NCBI RefSeq assembly: GCF_047549485.1
Contig: NZ_CP180191.1
Location: forward strand, 3,038,001 to 3,102,000
Direction: 5' to 3'
DNA from: Piscinibacterium candidicorallinum
GTDB taxonomy: Bacteria; Pseudomonadota; Gammaproteobacteria; Burkholderiales; Burkholderiaceae_C
Length of the DNA: 64,000 bases
The notes beneath the pieces were generated by a model. That model saw only the letters and a list, made by a program, of their open reading frames with translations. It did no database searches and had not been told where the DNA came from. The position numbers and the translations under genes are program-made. The first letter of the stretch is position 1; each line of letters starts with the position of its first letter. Shown piece after piece: positions 55,080 through 62,298 of the stretch.

Positions 55080-56453
55080 ATGAGCACACCGAACGACAAC
55101 TCGATCCCCGTCCTGACCGAGATCATCGAGCTCACGGACGAAGCCCAACGCCAGCGCGCCGGTCCGATCGCGGACATCTCGCTGGAACTGCCGGACTTCG
55201 CCGATACCGTCTCGCCTGAGCAACCCTCCGGCCCGCTGGCTGCGGAGGTCGAAGCACTTGCTGCCCGCAAGCTGGCCGAAGCCTTGGACTTCAAGCTGCC
55301 CGACGCTGCGGATGTCGCGAAGCCCGCAGATCAAGTGCCCGAAGCTCCACCCCAAGTGGATCAGCGGCTCGAACCGACTCTCCCGCCAGCACAGGCAGAA
55401 GTACCCGCGCCGGCAACTGCGCAGCCGGAAGCGTCGGCCGCCCTGCCACAGGCGCAGCCAACGCCAGACACCGTGGAAACGATGGCTGCCGTCGCAGCGT
55501 CTGAGCCGCCTGACGCATTGCCACTGCAGCCTGCCGGCTCGCCCGCGCCTGGTTTGGAAGCCGCACCCGTGCCGACGGACGAGCCGCCGAGCCTGATCGC
55601 GGATCCGATGGCTTTGTTGGCCGGGCTGAACGCGGGCAGCCAGCCCTCTGCAAGCGCCAGTCCGCTGGAACATGCGCCGGCGTTCCTGTTCAGCCCCGCC
55701 CGTCCCACGCAGATCGAGCCGACCGCTGTGCCGATGCCGCCGCTTCCAGCGCTGGCTCCCAGCGCAGTGCCTGAGCCGCTGCCCGAGCCGCTGCCTGCAG
55801 TCGTGGCAGCATCGGGGCCCGCGGCACCCGAAGTCGCGGCCGCGCCCGAGCCCGCCACCGAGCTGACTTCGCCGCCGTCCGAGCCCGCCGCAGCGCCCGC
55901 GAGCCGCGCCTTCGGCATGCCGGAGGCGCTGGAGCTGCCTGCATTCCTGCTTGCCGCAGCACCCGCGATGCGCAGTAGCGCGGACCTCGCCACCCCGACG
56001 ATCATTTCCGCTCCCGCGGCGGCGGTTAGTCTGCCGCCGCCGCCCGCCCCGACGCCGTTCCAGCAGCCCAGTGCCGCCAGCGTCGCCGCACTGCCGCCCG
56101 CTGCTGAGCCTGCGATGCTGCCCGCCGAGACACCGCAGCCTGCTGCGGTGCCTGCGCCGATCGCACCGATCACCGTGGCTGTCGCCGCGCCGGTCGTCCC
56201 TGCGCTGGACGAAGCAGCAATTGATGCACTCGAAGCGCGCCTGCGTGACAGTATCCTGAGCGCCCTTGCGCCACGCGTGGAGCAACTTCTGCACGGTGCG
56301 CTGCGCGAACGGGTGGCCGAGATCGTCGATCACGTGGTGGCCAGCACCCGCGGCGAGTTCAAGGTCGTGGTCCACGAAAGCCTGCGCGAGGCGATCCGGC
56401 GCGCCGTGGACGAAGAAGTCGCCCGCGCGCTCAAGCAGCCGGATCTGTTCTAG
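55080..56453 (+). CDS. Ala/Pro-rich DUF2486-like protein between holC and valS
   Basis: 457 residues of unknown function. It starts STPNDNSIPVLTEIIELTDE, a short conserved N-terminal block of the type seen in Burkholderiales proteins (DUF2486) at this position. A very long Ala/Pro/Glu-rich, probably disordered linker (about 40-370) leads to a helical, conserved-looking C-terminus of about 75 residues (LRDSILSALAPRVEQLLHGA, LREAIRRAVDEEVARAL). The two ends may dock partners. Starts 14 bases after holC. Assigning the DUF is from memory of context, not a search. Confidence 0.7.
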   Translation: MSTPNDNSIPVLTEIIELTDEAQRQRAGPIADISLELPDFADTVSPEQPSGPLAAEVEALAARKLAEALDFKLPDAADVAKPADQVPEAPPQVDQRLEPTLPPAQAEVPAPATAQPEASAALPQAQPTPDTVETMAAVAASEPPDALPLQPAGSPAPGLEAAPVPTDEPPSLIADPMALLAGLNAGSQPSASASPLEHAPAFLFSPARPTQIEPTAVPMPPLPALAPSAVPEPLPEPLPAVVAASGPAAPEVAAAPEPATELTSPPSEPAAAPASRAFGMPEALELPAFLLAAAPAMRSSADLATPTIISAPAAAVSLPPPPAPTPFQQPSAASVAALPPAAEPAMLPAETPQPAAVPAPIAPITVAVAAPVVPALDEAAIDALEARLRDSILSALAPRVEQLLHGALRERVAEIVDHVVASTRGEFKVVVHESLREAIRRAVDEEVARALKQPDLF

Positions 56454-56496
56454 CCCATCCCGCGCCACCGTCGCGGCTGCGGGCCGAGCAGCCTCC

Positions 56497-56502
56497 TACA
56501 AT
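56497..56502 (+). promoter_or_regulatory. -10 box TACAAT before valS
   Basis: TACAAT in GCCTCCTACAATCG, 43 bases after the DUF2486-like stop and 89 bases before the valS start. No clear -35. It implies a separate valS promoter in addition to read-through. Confidence 0.4.
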
Positions 56503-56590
56503 CGATGCCTTGCGTCTGTGCGACACGGCTCCTGAAGCGGTCGCGCACAGAGACGCCTCCGCTTCGACCCCATCCGCTCAGCTCCTGATC

Positions 56591-59428
56591 ATGTCCGCCA
56601 TCCTCGCGCAAGAACTCGCCAAAGCCTTCGACCCAGCCGCCATCGAGGCCCGCTGGTCGCCCGTCTGGGAAGAGGCCGGCGTCTTCACCGCAGGTGCGCA
56701 GGCCGACGTGCCTTCCTTCGCGATCCAGCTGCCGCCGCCCAACGTCACCGGTACGCTGCACATGGGTCATGGCTTCAACCAGACCATCATGGACGCCATG
56801 ACGCGCTACCACCGCATGCTGGGGCACAACGCCCTCTGGCTGCCGGGGGTGGATCACGCCGGCATCGCCACGCAGATCGTGGTGGAGCGCCAGCTCGAGC
56901 AGCAGGGCATCAAGCGCCATGATCTCGGCCGCGAGAAGTTCCTTGAGAAGACCTGGGAGTGGAAGCAGTACTCCGGCGGCACCATCACGCAGCAGATGCG
57001 CCGCCTCGGCGCGAGCGTCGATTGGGGCCTGGAGTACTTCACCATGGACGACAAGCTCTCGGCCGTAGTGACCGAGACCTTTGTGCGCCTGTATGAAGAC
57101 GGCCTGATCTATCGCGGCAAGCGGTTGGTCAACTGGGAGCCCAAGCTCAAGACCGCCGTGTCCGATCTGGAGGTCGTCAGCGAGGAAGAGGACGGCCATC
57201 TCTGGCACATCCTCTACCCATTTGCCGACGGCCCGCAGGGCGATCTGCGCGGCCTGACCGTGGCCACCACCCGGCCGGAAACCATGCTCGGCGACGTGGC
57301 CGTGATGGTTCACCCGGAAGACGAGCGCTACAAGCACCTGATCGGCAAGCAGGTGCAACTGCCGCTGTGCGATCGCACCATCCCGATCATCGCCGACGCC
57401 TATGTGGATCGCGAATTCGGCACAGGCGTGGTGAAGGTCACGCCAGCCCATGACTTCAATGACTACGCCGTGGGCCAGCGCCACGGCCTGCCAATGATCA
57501 GCATCCTGACCCTGGATGCAAACATCAACGAACATGCACCCAAGGCCTACCAGGGTCTGGAACGCTTTGCCGCGCGCAAGCAGGTGGTGGCCGACCTAGA
57601 GGCGCAGGGCCTGCTGATCGAGACCAAAAAGCACAAGCTCAAGGTGCCGCGCTCGGACCGCACCGGCACCGTGATCGAGCCGATGCTCACCGACCAGTGG
57701 TTCATGGCCCTGTCCAAGGCGGCGCCAGCCAGCCACCCCTTCCAGCCGGGTCAGTCGATTGCCGACAAGGCGCTGGAAGTCGTGAACAACGGCAGCATCG
57801 AATTCGTGCCCGAACACTGGATCGCCACCTACCGCCACTGGCTGAACAACATCCAGGACTGGACCCTGTCGCGCCAGCTCTGGTGGGGCCACCAGATTCC
57901 GGCCTGGTACGACGAGGCCGGCAATGTGTACGTGGCGCGCAATGAGACGGAGGCGCAGGCCAAGGCCGGTCCGAATGCCACGCTGCGCCGCGACCCTGAT
58001 GTGCTCGACACCTGGTATTCGTCGGCCCTGGTGCCCTTCTCCACGCTGGGCTGGCCGCAGAACACCGAGCTGCTGGCGCGCTATCTGCCCTCATCCGTCC
58101 TCGTGACGGGCAGCGAGATCATCTTCTTCTGGGTCGCCCGGATGATCATGATGACGACCTACTTCACCGGCAAGATCCCCTTCAAGACGGTGTACATCCA
58201 CGGCACGGTGCGCGATGCCGAAGGCAAGAAGATGAGCAAGTCCGAGGGCAATGTGATCGACCCGGTGGACCTGATCCAGGGCGTCGATCTGGAGACCCTC
58301 ACGAAGAAGTCCACCACCGGCCTGCGCCGGCCCGAGACGGCGCCCAAGGTGACTGCCCGAGTGAAGAAGGAGTTTCCGGAAGGCATGCCCGCCTACGGTG
58401 CGGACGCGCTGCGCTTCACCATGGCCAGCTACGCGTCGCTGGGCATGAACGTGAACTTCGACACCAAGCGCTGCGAGGGCTACCGCAACTTCTGCAACAA
58501 GCTGTGGAACGCCACGCGCTTCGTGCTCATGAACACCGAAGGGCATGACTGCGGCTTCAATGCACCGCCTGGCCACTGCGACAAGAACTATCAGGACTTC
58601 TCGCTGGCGGACAAGTGGATCGTCAACGAGCTGCAGCGCGTCGAGGCCGCCGTGGCCAAGGGCTTCGAGGAGTACCGCCTGGATCTCGTGGCCAACACGA
58701 TCTACAGCTTCGTCTGGGACCAGTACTGCGACTGGTACGTGGAACTGGCCAAGGTTCAGATCCAGCGCGGCAGCGAGGCCCAGCAACGCGCCACGCGCCG
58801 CACGCTCGTGCGCGTGCTTGAGGCCGTGCTGCGCCTGCTGCACCCGATTGCGCCGTTCATCACGGAGGAACTCTGGCAGCGCGTGAGCGTGGTGGCCGCC
58901 AAGCGCAAGGACGGTGAAACCGCCTACTGCGCCACGCAACCCTACCCGCGCGCCCAGATGGACAAGATTGACCCCGCGGCCGACCGCTGGATGGGCGAAC
59001 TCAAGGGCCTGATCGATGCCGTGCGCAATCTGCGCGGCGAGATGAACGTCTCCCCCGCCGAGCGCGTGCCGCTGCTGGCCACCGGGCCGGAATCGCTCGA
59101 TGGCTTTGCGCCTTACCTGTCTGCGCTGGGCAAGCTGGCCAGCTTCGAGCGCGTTGCCGCGCTGCCCAAGATCGGCGCACCGGTGGCGGTGGTGGGCGAT
59201 GCGCAGTTGCTGCTGAAGATCGAGATCGACGTGGACGCCGAGCGTGCCCGCCTGGGCAAGGAGATTGCACGCATCGAGGGCGAAGTAGCCAAGGCCAATG
59301 CCAAGCTCTCCAACGAGAGTTTCGTCGCGCGTGCACCTGAGGCCGTGGTGGCCCAGGAGCGCGGCCGTCTGGCGGACTTTGGCGCGACCCTGGAGAAACT
59401 GCGGGCCCAGTTGGCGCGGCTGGGCTAG
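56591..59428 (+). CDS. valS: Valyl-tRNA synthetase
   Basis: Class I aminoacyl-tRNA synthetase of 945 residues (E. coli 951) charging tRNA-Val. The HIGH-type motif is in PPPNVTGTLHMGHGFNQT and the KMSKS loop in GKKMSKSEGNVIDPVDL. The CP1 editing domain includes the ATTRPETMLGDVAVMVHPED block. A C-terminal coiled coil (EIDVDAERARLGKEIARIEG onward) is typical of ValRS. Start at ATG 56591. Upstream leader contains TACAAT (56497-56502) and a stem-like GTGCGAC...GTCGCGCAC pair. Confidence 0.97.
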   Translation: MSAILAQELAKAFDPAAIEARWSPVWEEAGVFTAGAQADVPSFAIQLPPPNVTGTLHMGHGFNQTIMDAMTRYHRMLGHNALWLPGVDHAGIATQIVVERQLEQQGIKRHDLGREKFLEKTWEWKQYSGGTITQQMRRLGASVDWGLEYFTMDDKLSAVVTETFVRLYEDGLIYRGKRLVNWEPKLKTAVSDLEVVSEEEDGHLWHILYPFADGPQGDLRGLTVATTRPETMLGDVAVMVHPEDERYKHLIGKQVQLPLCDRTIPIIADAYVDREFGTGVVKVTPAHDFNDYAVGQRHGLPMISILTLDANINEHAPKAYQGLERFAARKQVVADLEAQGLLIETKKHKLKVPRSDRTGTVIEPMLTDQWFMALSKAAPASHPFQPGQSIADKALEVVNNGSIEFVPEHWIATYRHWLNNIQDWTLSRQLWWGHQIPAWYDEAGNVYVARNETEAQAKAGPNATLRRDPDVLDTWYSSALVPFSTLGWPQNTELLARYLPSSVLVTGSEIIFFWVARMIMMTTYFTGKIPFKTVYIHGTVRDAEGKKMSKSEGNVIDPVDLIQGVDLETLTKKSTTGLRRPETAPKVTARVKKEFPEGMPAYGADALRFTMASYASLGMNVNFDTKRCEGYRNFCNKLWNATRFVLMNTEGHDCGFNAPPGHCDKNYQDFSLADKWIVNELQRVEAAVAKGFEEYRLDLVANTIYSFVWDQYCDWYVELAKVQIQRGSEAQQRATRRTLVRVLEAVLRLLHPIAPFITEELWQRVSVVAAKRKDGETAYCATQPYPRAQMDKIDPAADRWMGELKGLIDAVRNLRGEMNVSPAERVPLLATGPESLDGFAPYLSALGKLASFERVAALPKIGAPVAVVGDAQLLLKIEIDVDAERARLGKEIARIEGEVAKANAKLSNESFVARAPEAVVAQERGRLADFGATLEKLRAQLARLG

Positions 59429-59461
59429 CCGTCATTGGCTAGGACGCTAAGGACACACCCG

Positions 59462-60526
59462 TTGCACAAGAACACCGGCACGTCGTGTCAACGGCTTCAA
59501 GAGGGCCTCAGGAAAGTCGTTCGACAAGCGGTGCGTGGCGAATGCCAGGCAAGGTATGTGGCCACGCTAAACGCCGAAGAGAAGCAGGCCTTCGAATCAC
59601 TGGCACCCAGGCGCTTAGTGTTTTGGGAGCGAGTTGTTCGGAGCGAACTGGAGATGCTCGTCCACGCACACGGCGAGTCTGCCAAGCGCACTCGGCGCAC
59701 GTATTTTCCGTTCATCGGGCGCGGCCAACCTACAGCCCAGTTGGAGTGGGAGCCGTGCTGGGTGGACCTTTGCCACTGGAGCGGGTTCCGTCGCGAGGCT
59801 GCGCTGCACAGCTTGCGTGAACCGGCTGAAAGCGCCTTCTTGCTAGCCCTCGTCTTGCGTCGGCTGAACGATTGGGTGCCGCAGGTCAGAGCTGCTGCGA
59901 ATTTCGCCGTCAGCCGGCTGCTATGTAGATCCAGCCCGGCGGTCGCAGTTGATGCCATCCTGACAATGATGGTGCAGTGGGGGGACTGGGGGCGCATCAG
60001 CGACGATGACAAGCATTTCATCGCAGGCATTCTCGCGGACCCCAATATCAAAGCGGCTTTCGTGGAGCGTCTGTCTGCTGCATCAAGTGGTCCTATGGCT
60101 CTGGCCTTGCGCGAAGCCTTGCGGACAGACGCTCTCGACACTCACCTTCCAGCCATTGCGACCAGCAGCGTCCAACCAGCGGTCCGCGCTCGGGCTTATC
60201 GGGCGCTCCTTGTTGGTCAAGCCACATGGGTCGAACGCCGAAGGTGGGTATGGACTGACGTTAGATATTGCGAAGGCAGGCTTGAGGCCGTGATCGGCAG
60301 CAGACCTCTTGCCGCCAAACCTGAGCGTATGGCTACGCTGAAGTCTGCTGCCGTAGACCGGTCTGCGCTTGTGCGAAAAGTGGCAGCTGAAGCGCTCATT
60401 CGGGAAGTACCGACTTTTGGTCACTTGGCTTTGCCACTAGCGGAAGCCTTTGCCGCCGATAGCTCTGCGCCGGTTGCCGAACGCGGGCAGTTTGCAATGC
60501 GACAGATTCGCGGACCGGCGACCTGA
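59462..60526 (+). CDS. HEAT-repeat-like protein of unknown function
   Basis: 354 residues, unrecognised. The sequence is mainly amphipathic helices with HEAT-like units (VPQVRAAANFAVSRLLC, VQPAVRARAYRALLVGQ, RSALVRKVAAEALIREV), suggesting a protein-binding solenoid. No signal peptide or membrane helix. Codon use is less GC-extreme than the neighbours (more T/A third positions), so it may be acquired. Start: AAGGA eight bases before a TTG at 59462; another in-frame TTG is at 59435. It lies 34 bases after valS and is followed by a terminator. Confidence 0.55.
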   Translation: MHKNTGTSCQRLQEGLRKVVRQAVRGECQARYVATLNAEEKQAFESLAPRRLVFWERVVRSELEMLVHAHGESAKRTRRTYFPFIGRGQPTAQLEWEPCWVDLCHWSGFRREAALHSLREPAESAFLLALVLRRLNDWVPQVRAAANFAVSRLLCRSSPAVAVDAILTMMVQWGDWGRISDDDKHFIAGILADPNIKAAFVERLSAASSGPMALALREALRTDALDTHLPAIATSSVQPAVRARAYRALLVGQATWVERRRWVWTDVRYCEGRLEAVIGSRPLAAKPERMATLKSAAVDRSALVRKVAAEALIREVPTFGHLALPLAEAFAADSSAPVAERGQFAMRQIRGPAT

Positions 60527-60565
60527 CACCGCGAGACGTCGCGCATGCAATCCGCGGCAAAGCAA

Positions 60566-60589
60566 AAGGGCCGGCAAATGCCGGCCCTT
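60566..60589. terminator. Terminator between HEAT-like and TusA-like genes
   Basis: Stem AAGGGCCGGC / GCCGGCCCTT with loop AAAT, followed by TTCTTTCCTT on the plus strand and AAAA on the other side. Serves the two convergent genes. Confidence 0.88.
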
Positions 60590-60609
60590 CTTTCCTTGCG
60601 TTAGTCCGC

Positions 60610-60855
60610 TCAGGTACGGCGGCGCAGGAAGTAATAGAACACGTTCTCATGCTTGCCATGGGCCACCAGCTCGTTGCCGGTCTGCTTGGCAAACGCGGTG
60701 AAGTCGCGCTCGCTGCCGGGATCGGTGGCCTGCACGCGCAGGACATCACCGGTTTCGAGATCAGCCAGGGCACGCTTGGCGCGCAGTATGGGCAGCGGGC
60801 AGGACAGGCCGCGGGCGTCCACATCCTTGTTGTAGGGCATGTTCAGATCAACCAT
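60610..60855 (-). CDS. TusA-family sulfur-carrier protein
   Basis: 81 residues, the usual TusA length. It contains the family's conserved Cys in DARGLSCPLPILRAKRAL (CPxP) and VLRVQATDPGSERDFTAFA. TusA relays sulfur from IscS for tRNA 2-thiouridine synthesis; several TusA-like proteins have other sulfur-transfer roles, and this gene is not next to tus genes. Start ATG 60855 with GGAG seven bases upstream. The upstream 195 bases to the GNAT gene hold no gene. Confidence 0.88.
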   Translation of the reverse strand: MVDLNMPYNKDVDARGLSCPLPILRAKRALADLETGDVLRVQATDPGSERDFTAFAKQTGNELVAHGKHENVFYYFLRRRT

Positions 60856-61014
60856 GACAGGCTCCAGGGCGGGCCGGCGTGCATTCGCCGACGGTCGGAT
60901 TCTTGGGCTTGTGCAGCGTGGCGGCTCAGCGGCCGGCCGAACAGGTGCACGGGTTGCAGATGGTAGCCCAGCCGACCGCATGCGGCGTGACCGGGGTGCC
61001 GATTCTTGGGAAAA

Positions 61015-61034
61015 GCTCCCGGGATTGCGGGAGC
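61015..61034 (-). terminator. Terminator after the GNAT gene
   Basis: Stem GCTCCCG / CGGGAGC with a 6-nt loop, followed on the minus strand by TTTT. It begins 17 bases after the GNAT stop codon. Confidence 0.7.
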
Positions 61035-61050
61035 CCGGACACCCTCAGCC

Positions 61051-61575
61051 TTACGCGTTGCGGGCCAGTTCTGCCACCAGGCGCGGATGCAGGCGCGCCA
61101 TCAGGTGGCTGCTGACGTACTGGCCGTCGCGGAAGGAATCACCGCGCAAGGTGCCTTCGATCTCGAAACCGAACTTGCGATACAGCGCAATGGCGCGCGT
61201 GTTGTCCGTGAACACGTGCAGCTCCACGCGAAGCGCCTGGGCCCAGTCGTCTGCGTACTTCATGAGTTCGGTCATCAGCGCCGTGCCCACGCCCTTGCCC
61301 CAGGCATGCTCGGCAATGCCGATGCCCATGCGCCAGGTGTGGCGCTGCCGCACGCGGCCGCCGTCGCAGAACACGCCGGCGTGGCCCACCACCTCGCCAT
61401 CCAGCTCGGCCAGCAGCACGAGCTTGTCTTCCGTGTCCTCCGCCAGGCGCTTCTTCCAGCGATCCACGCCCGGATGCGGAACCTGCAGCAGGTTTGCGTA
61501 GACCGCATGCGCTGCGTTGATGCGGACGAAGTGCTCCGCATCTTCCTGTGTTGCACGGCGGATCACAATCGTCAT
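61051..61575 (-). CDS. GNAT-family N-acetyltransferase
   Basis: 174 residues transferring an acetyl group from acetyl-CoA to an amine. It shows the GNAT acetyl-CoA loop region IGIAEHAWGKGVGTALMTEL (Q/RxxGxG/A type, here GKGVGT), the strand RVELHVFTDNTRAIALYRKF and GFEIEGTLRGDSFRDGQYV, resembling the RimJ/RimL or PhnO-like subgroup with aminoglycoside-like relatives. The substrate is unknown. The 5' region (61576-61679) is AT-rich and contains a possible 22-codon frame. Confidence 0.88.
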   Translation of the reverse strand: MTIVIRRATQEDAEHFVRINAAHAVYANLLQVPHPGVDRWKKRLAEDTEDKLVLLAELDGEVVGHAGVFCDGGRVRQRHTWRMGIGIAEHAWGKGVGTALMTELMKYADDWAQALRVELHVFTDNTRAIALYRKFGFEIEGTLRGDSFRDGQYVSSHLMARLHPRLVAELARNA

Positions 61576-61588
61576 TCTTTGGCCGAAT

Positions 61589-61657
61589 TTAAACTTTTTC
61601 GAAGTTACGAAATGCAGCTTTTCGCTGTTCTAAAGCCAATCTCACGGGCTTTTTCAT
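61589..61657 (-). CDS. Possible 22-codon small ORF before the GNAT gene
   Basis: ATG to TAA encodes MKKPVRLALEQRKAAFRNFE then KV, basic with a hydrophobic face. It ends 13 bases before the GNAT start, so coupling is possible. The ribosome site is weak (AAGTGA), and the AT content differs from surrounding genes. It may be a leader peptide or chance; no homology evidence is available. Confidence 0.2.
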   Translation of the reverse strand: MKKPVRLALEQRKAAFRNFEKV

Positions 61658-61679
61658 TTCACTTAATCGTGGCCGATTT

Positions 61680-62126
61680 TTATTTCTTTGGTTGAGTATC
61701 CGGCTTCGGATCAGCGGGCAGCGTAGGCGAGGGTGCAGGCACGGGGCTGGGCACCGGCACGGGAACCGCAACTGGAGTGGACGCAGCCGTCGGGGCAGGC
61801 GTCGCTGCCGGGCTCGGGACCGAGGACGCTGCCGGGGCACCGGGGGTCGCCGCAGCGGCCGCGCCTGCGCCTGCAGATGCAGCTCCCGCTTTGGACTTGT
61901 CCGGGATCACTGCATCGGCAGCGGCGCCCACGGCCTTGCCTGCGATGCGCGCGGTGCCGATGGCTGCGTCCGCCGCCAGCCCGACGCCCTTCACGGCCAC
62001 GCTCGCGGCGGTGTCCACAATGGCGATCACGGTGCAGCCAGCCAGTGCGACGGCGGCCACGCCGACGGCGAGCGCCCGCGCGATGGTGCGCAGAGGCAGC
62101 TTGATGAACCAGAGCATGGCGTTCAT
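61680..62126 (-). CDS. Small Ala/Pro-rich lipoprotein
   Basis: 148 residues. Starts MNAMLWFIKLPLRTIARALA, a hydrophobic signal with lipobox VALAGC at about residue 31. The rest begins with an Ala/Gly-rich helical part (VDTAASVAVKGVGLAADAAI) and ends in a Pro/Ala/Val repeat tail (VPVPVPSPVPAPSPTLPADP). It is predicted to be anchored to a membrane; function unknown. Start at ATG 62126. The frame open further upstream lies across a duplicated alaS fragment and is not coding in that frame. Confidence 0.7.
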   Translation of the reverse strand: MNAMLWFIKLPLRTIARALAVGVAAVALAGCTVIAIVDTAASVAVKGVGLAADAAIGTARIAGKAVGAAADAVIPDKSKAGAASAGAGAAAAATPGAPAASSVPSPAATPAPTAASTPVAVPVPVPSPVPAPSPTLPADPKPDTQPKK

Positions 62127-62139
62127 GTGCGGACCCTGA

Positions 62140-62232
62140 TCAGGCCTGCTTTTCCAGAAAAGTGCGCACACTCTCCAGCGCCTTGGGCAGCGCGGCAGCG
62201 TCGGTTCCGCTGCGCCATCGCCATGAGGGCTG
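62140..62232 (-). pseudogene. Decayed duplicate of the alaS 3' end
   Basis: On the minus strand this region reads as SGTDAAALPKALESVRTFLE then KQA and stop, almost the same as the true AlaS end (GGTDAAALPKALESVRSFVE then ERA). The first 70 bases match 60 of 70 by hand count to 62299-62368, including a 28-base perfect block. One base insertion relative to alaS breaks the frame further upstream (ATGGCGATGGCG versus ATGGCCATGGCC). There is no start codon or promoter, so it looks like a relic. Confidence 0.7.
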
Positions 62233-62298
62233 CGCACGCGCCGCGTCGCGTGGGCGAAGCCCCAGCAGCGAAGCGTGATGCAAAGCCCGACATCTGAC

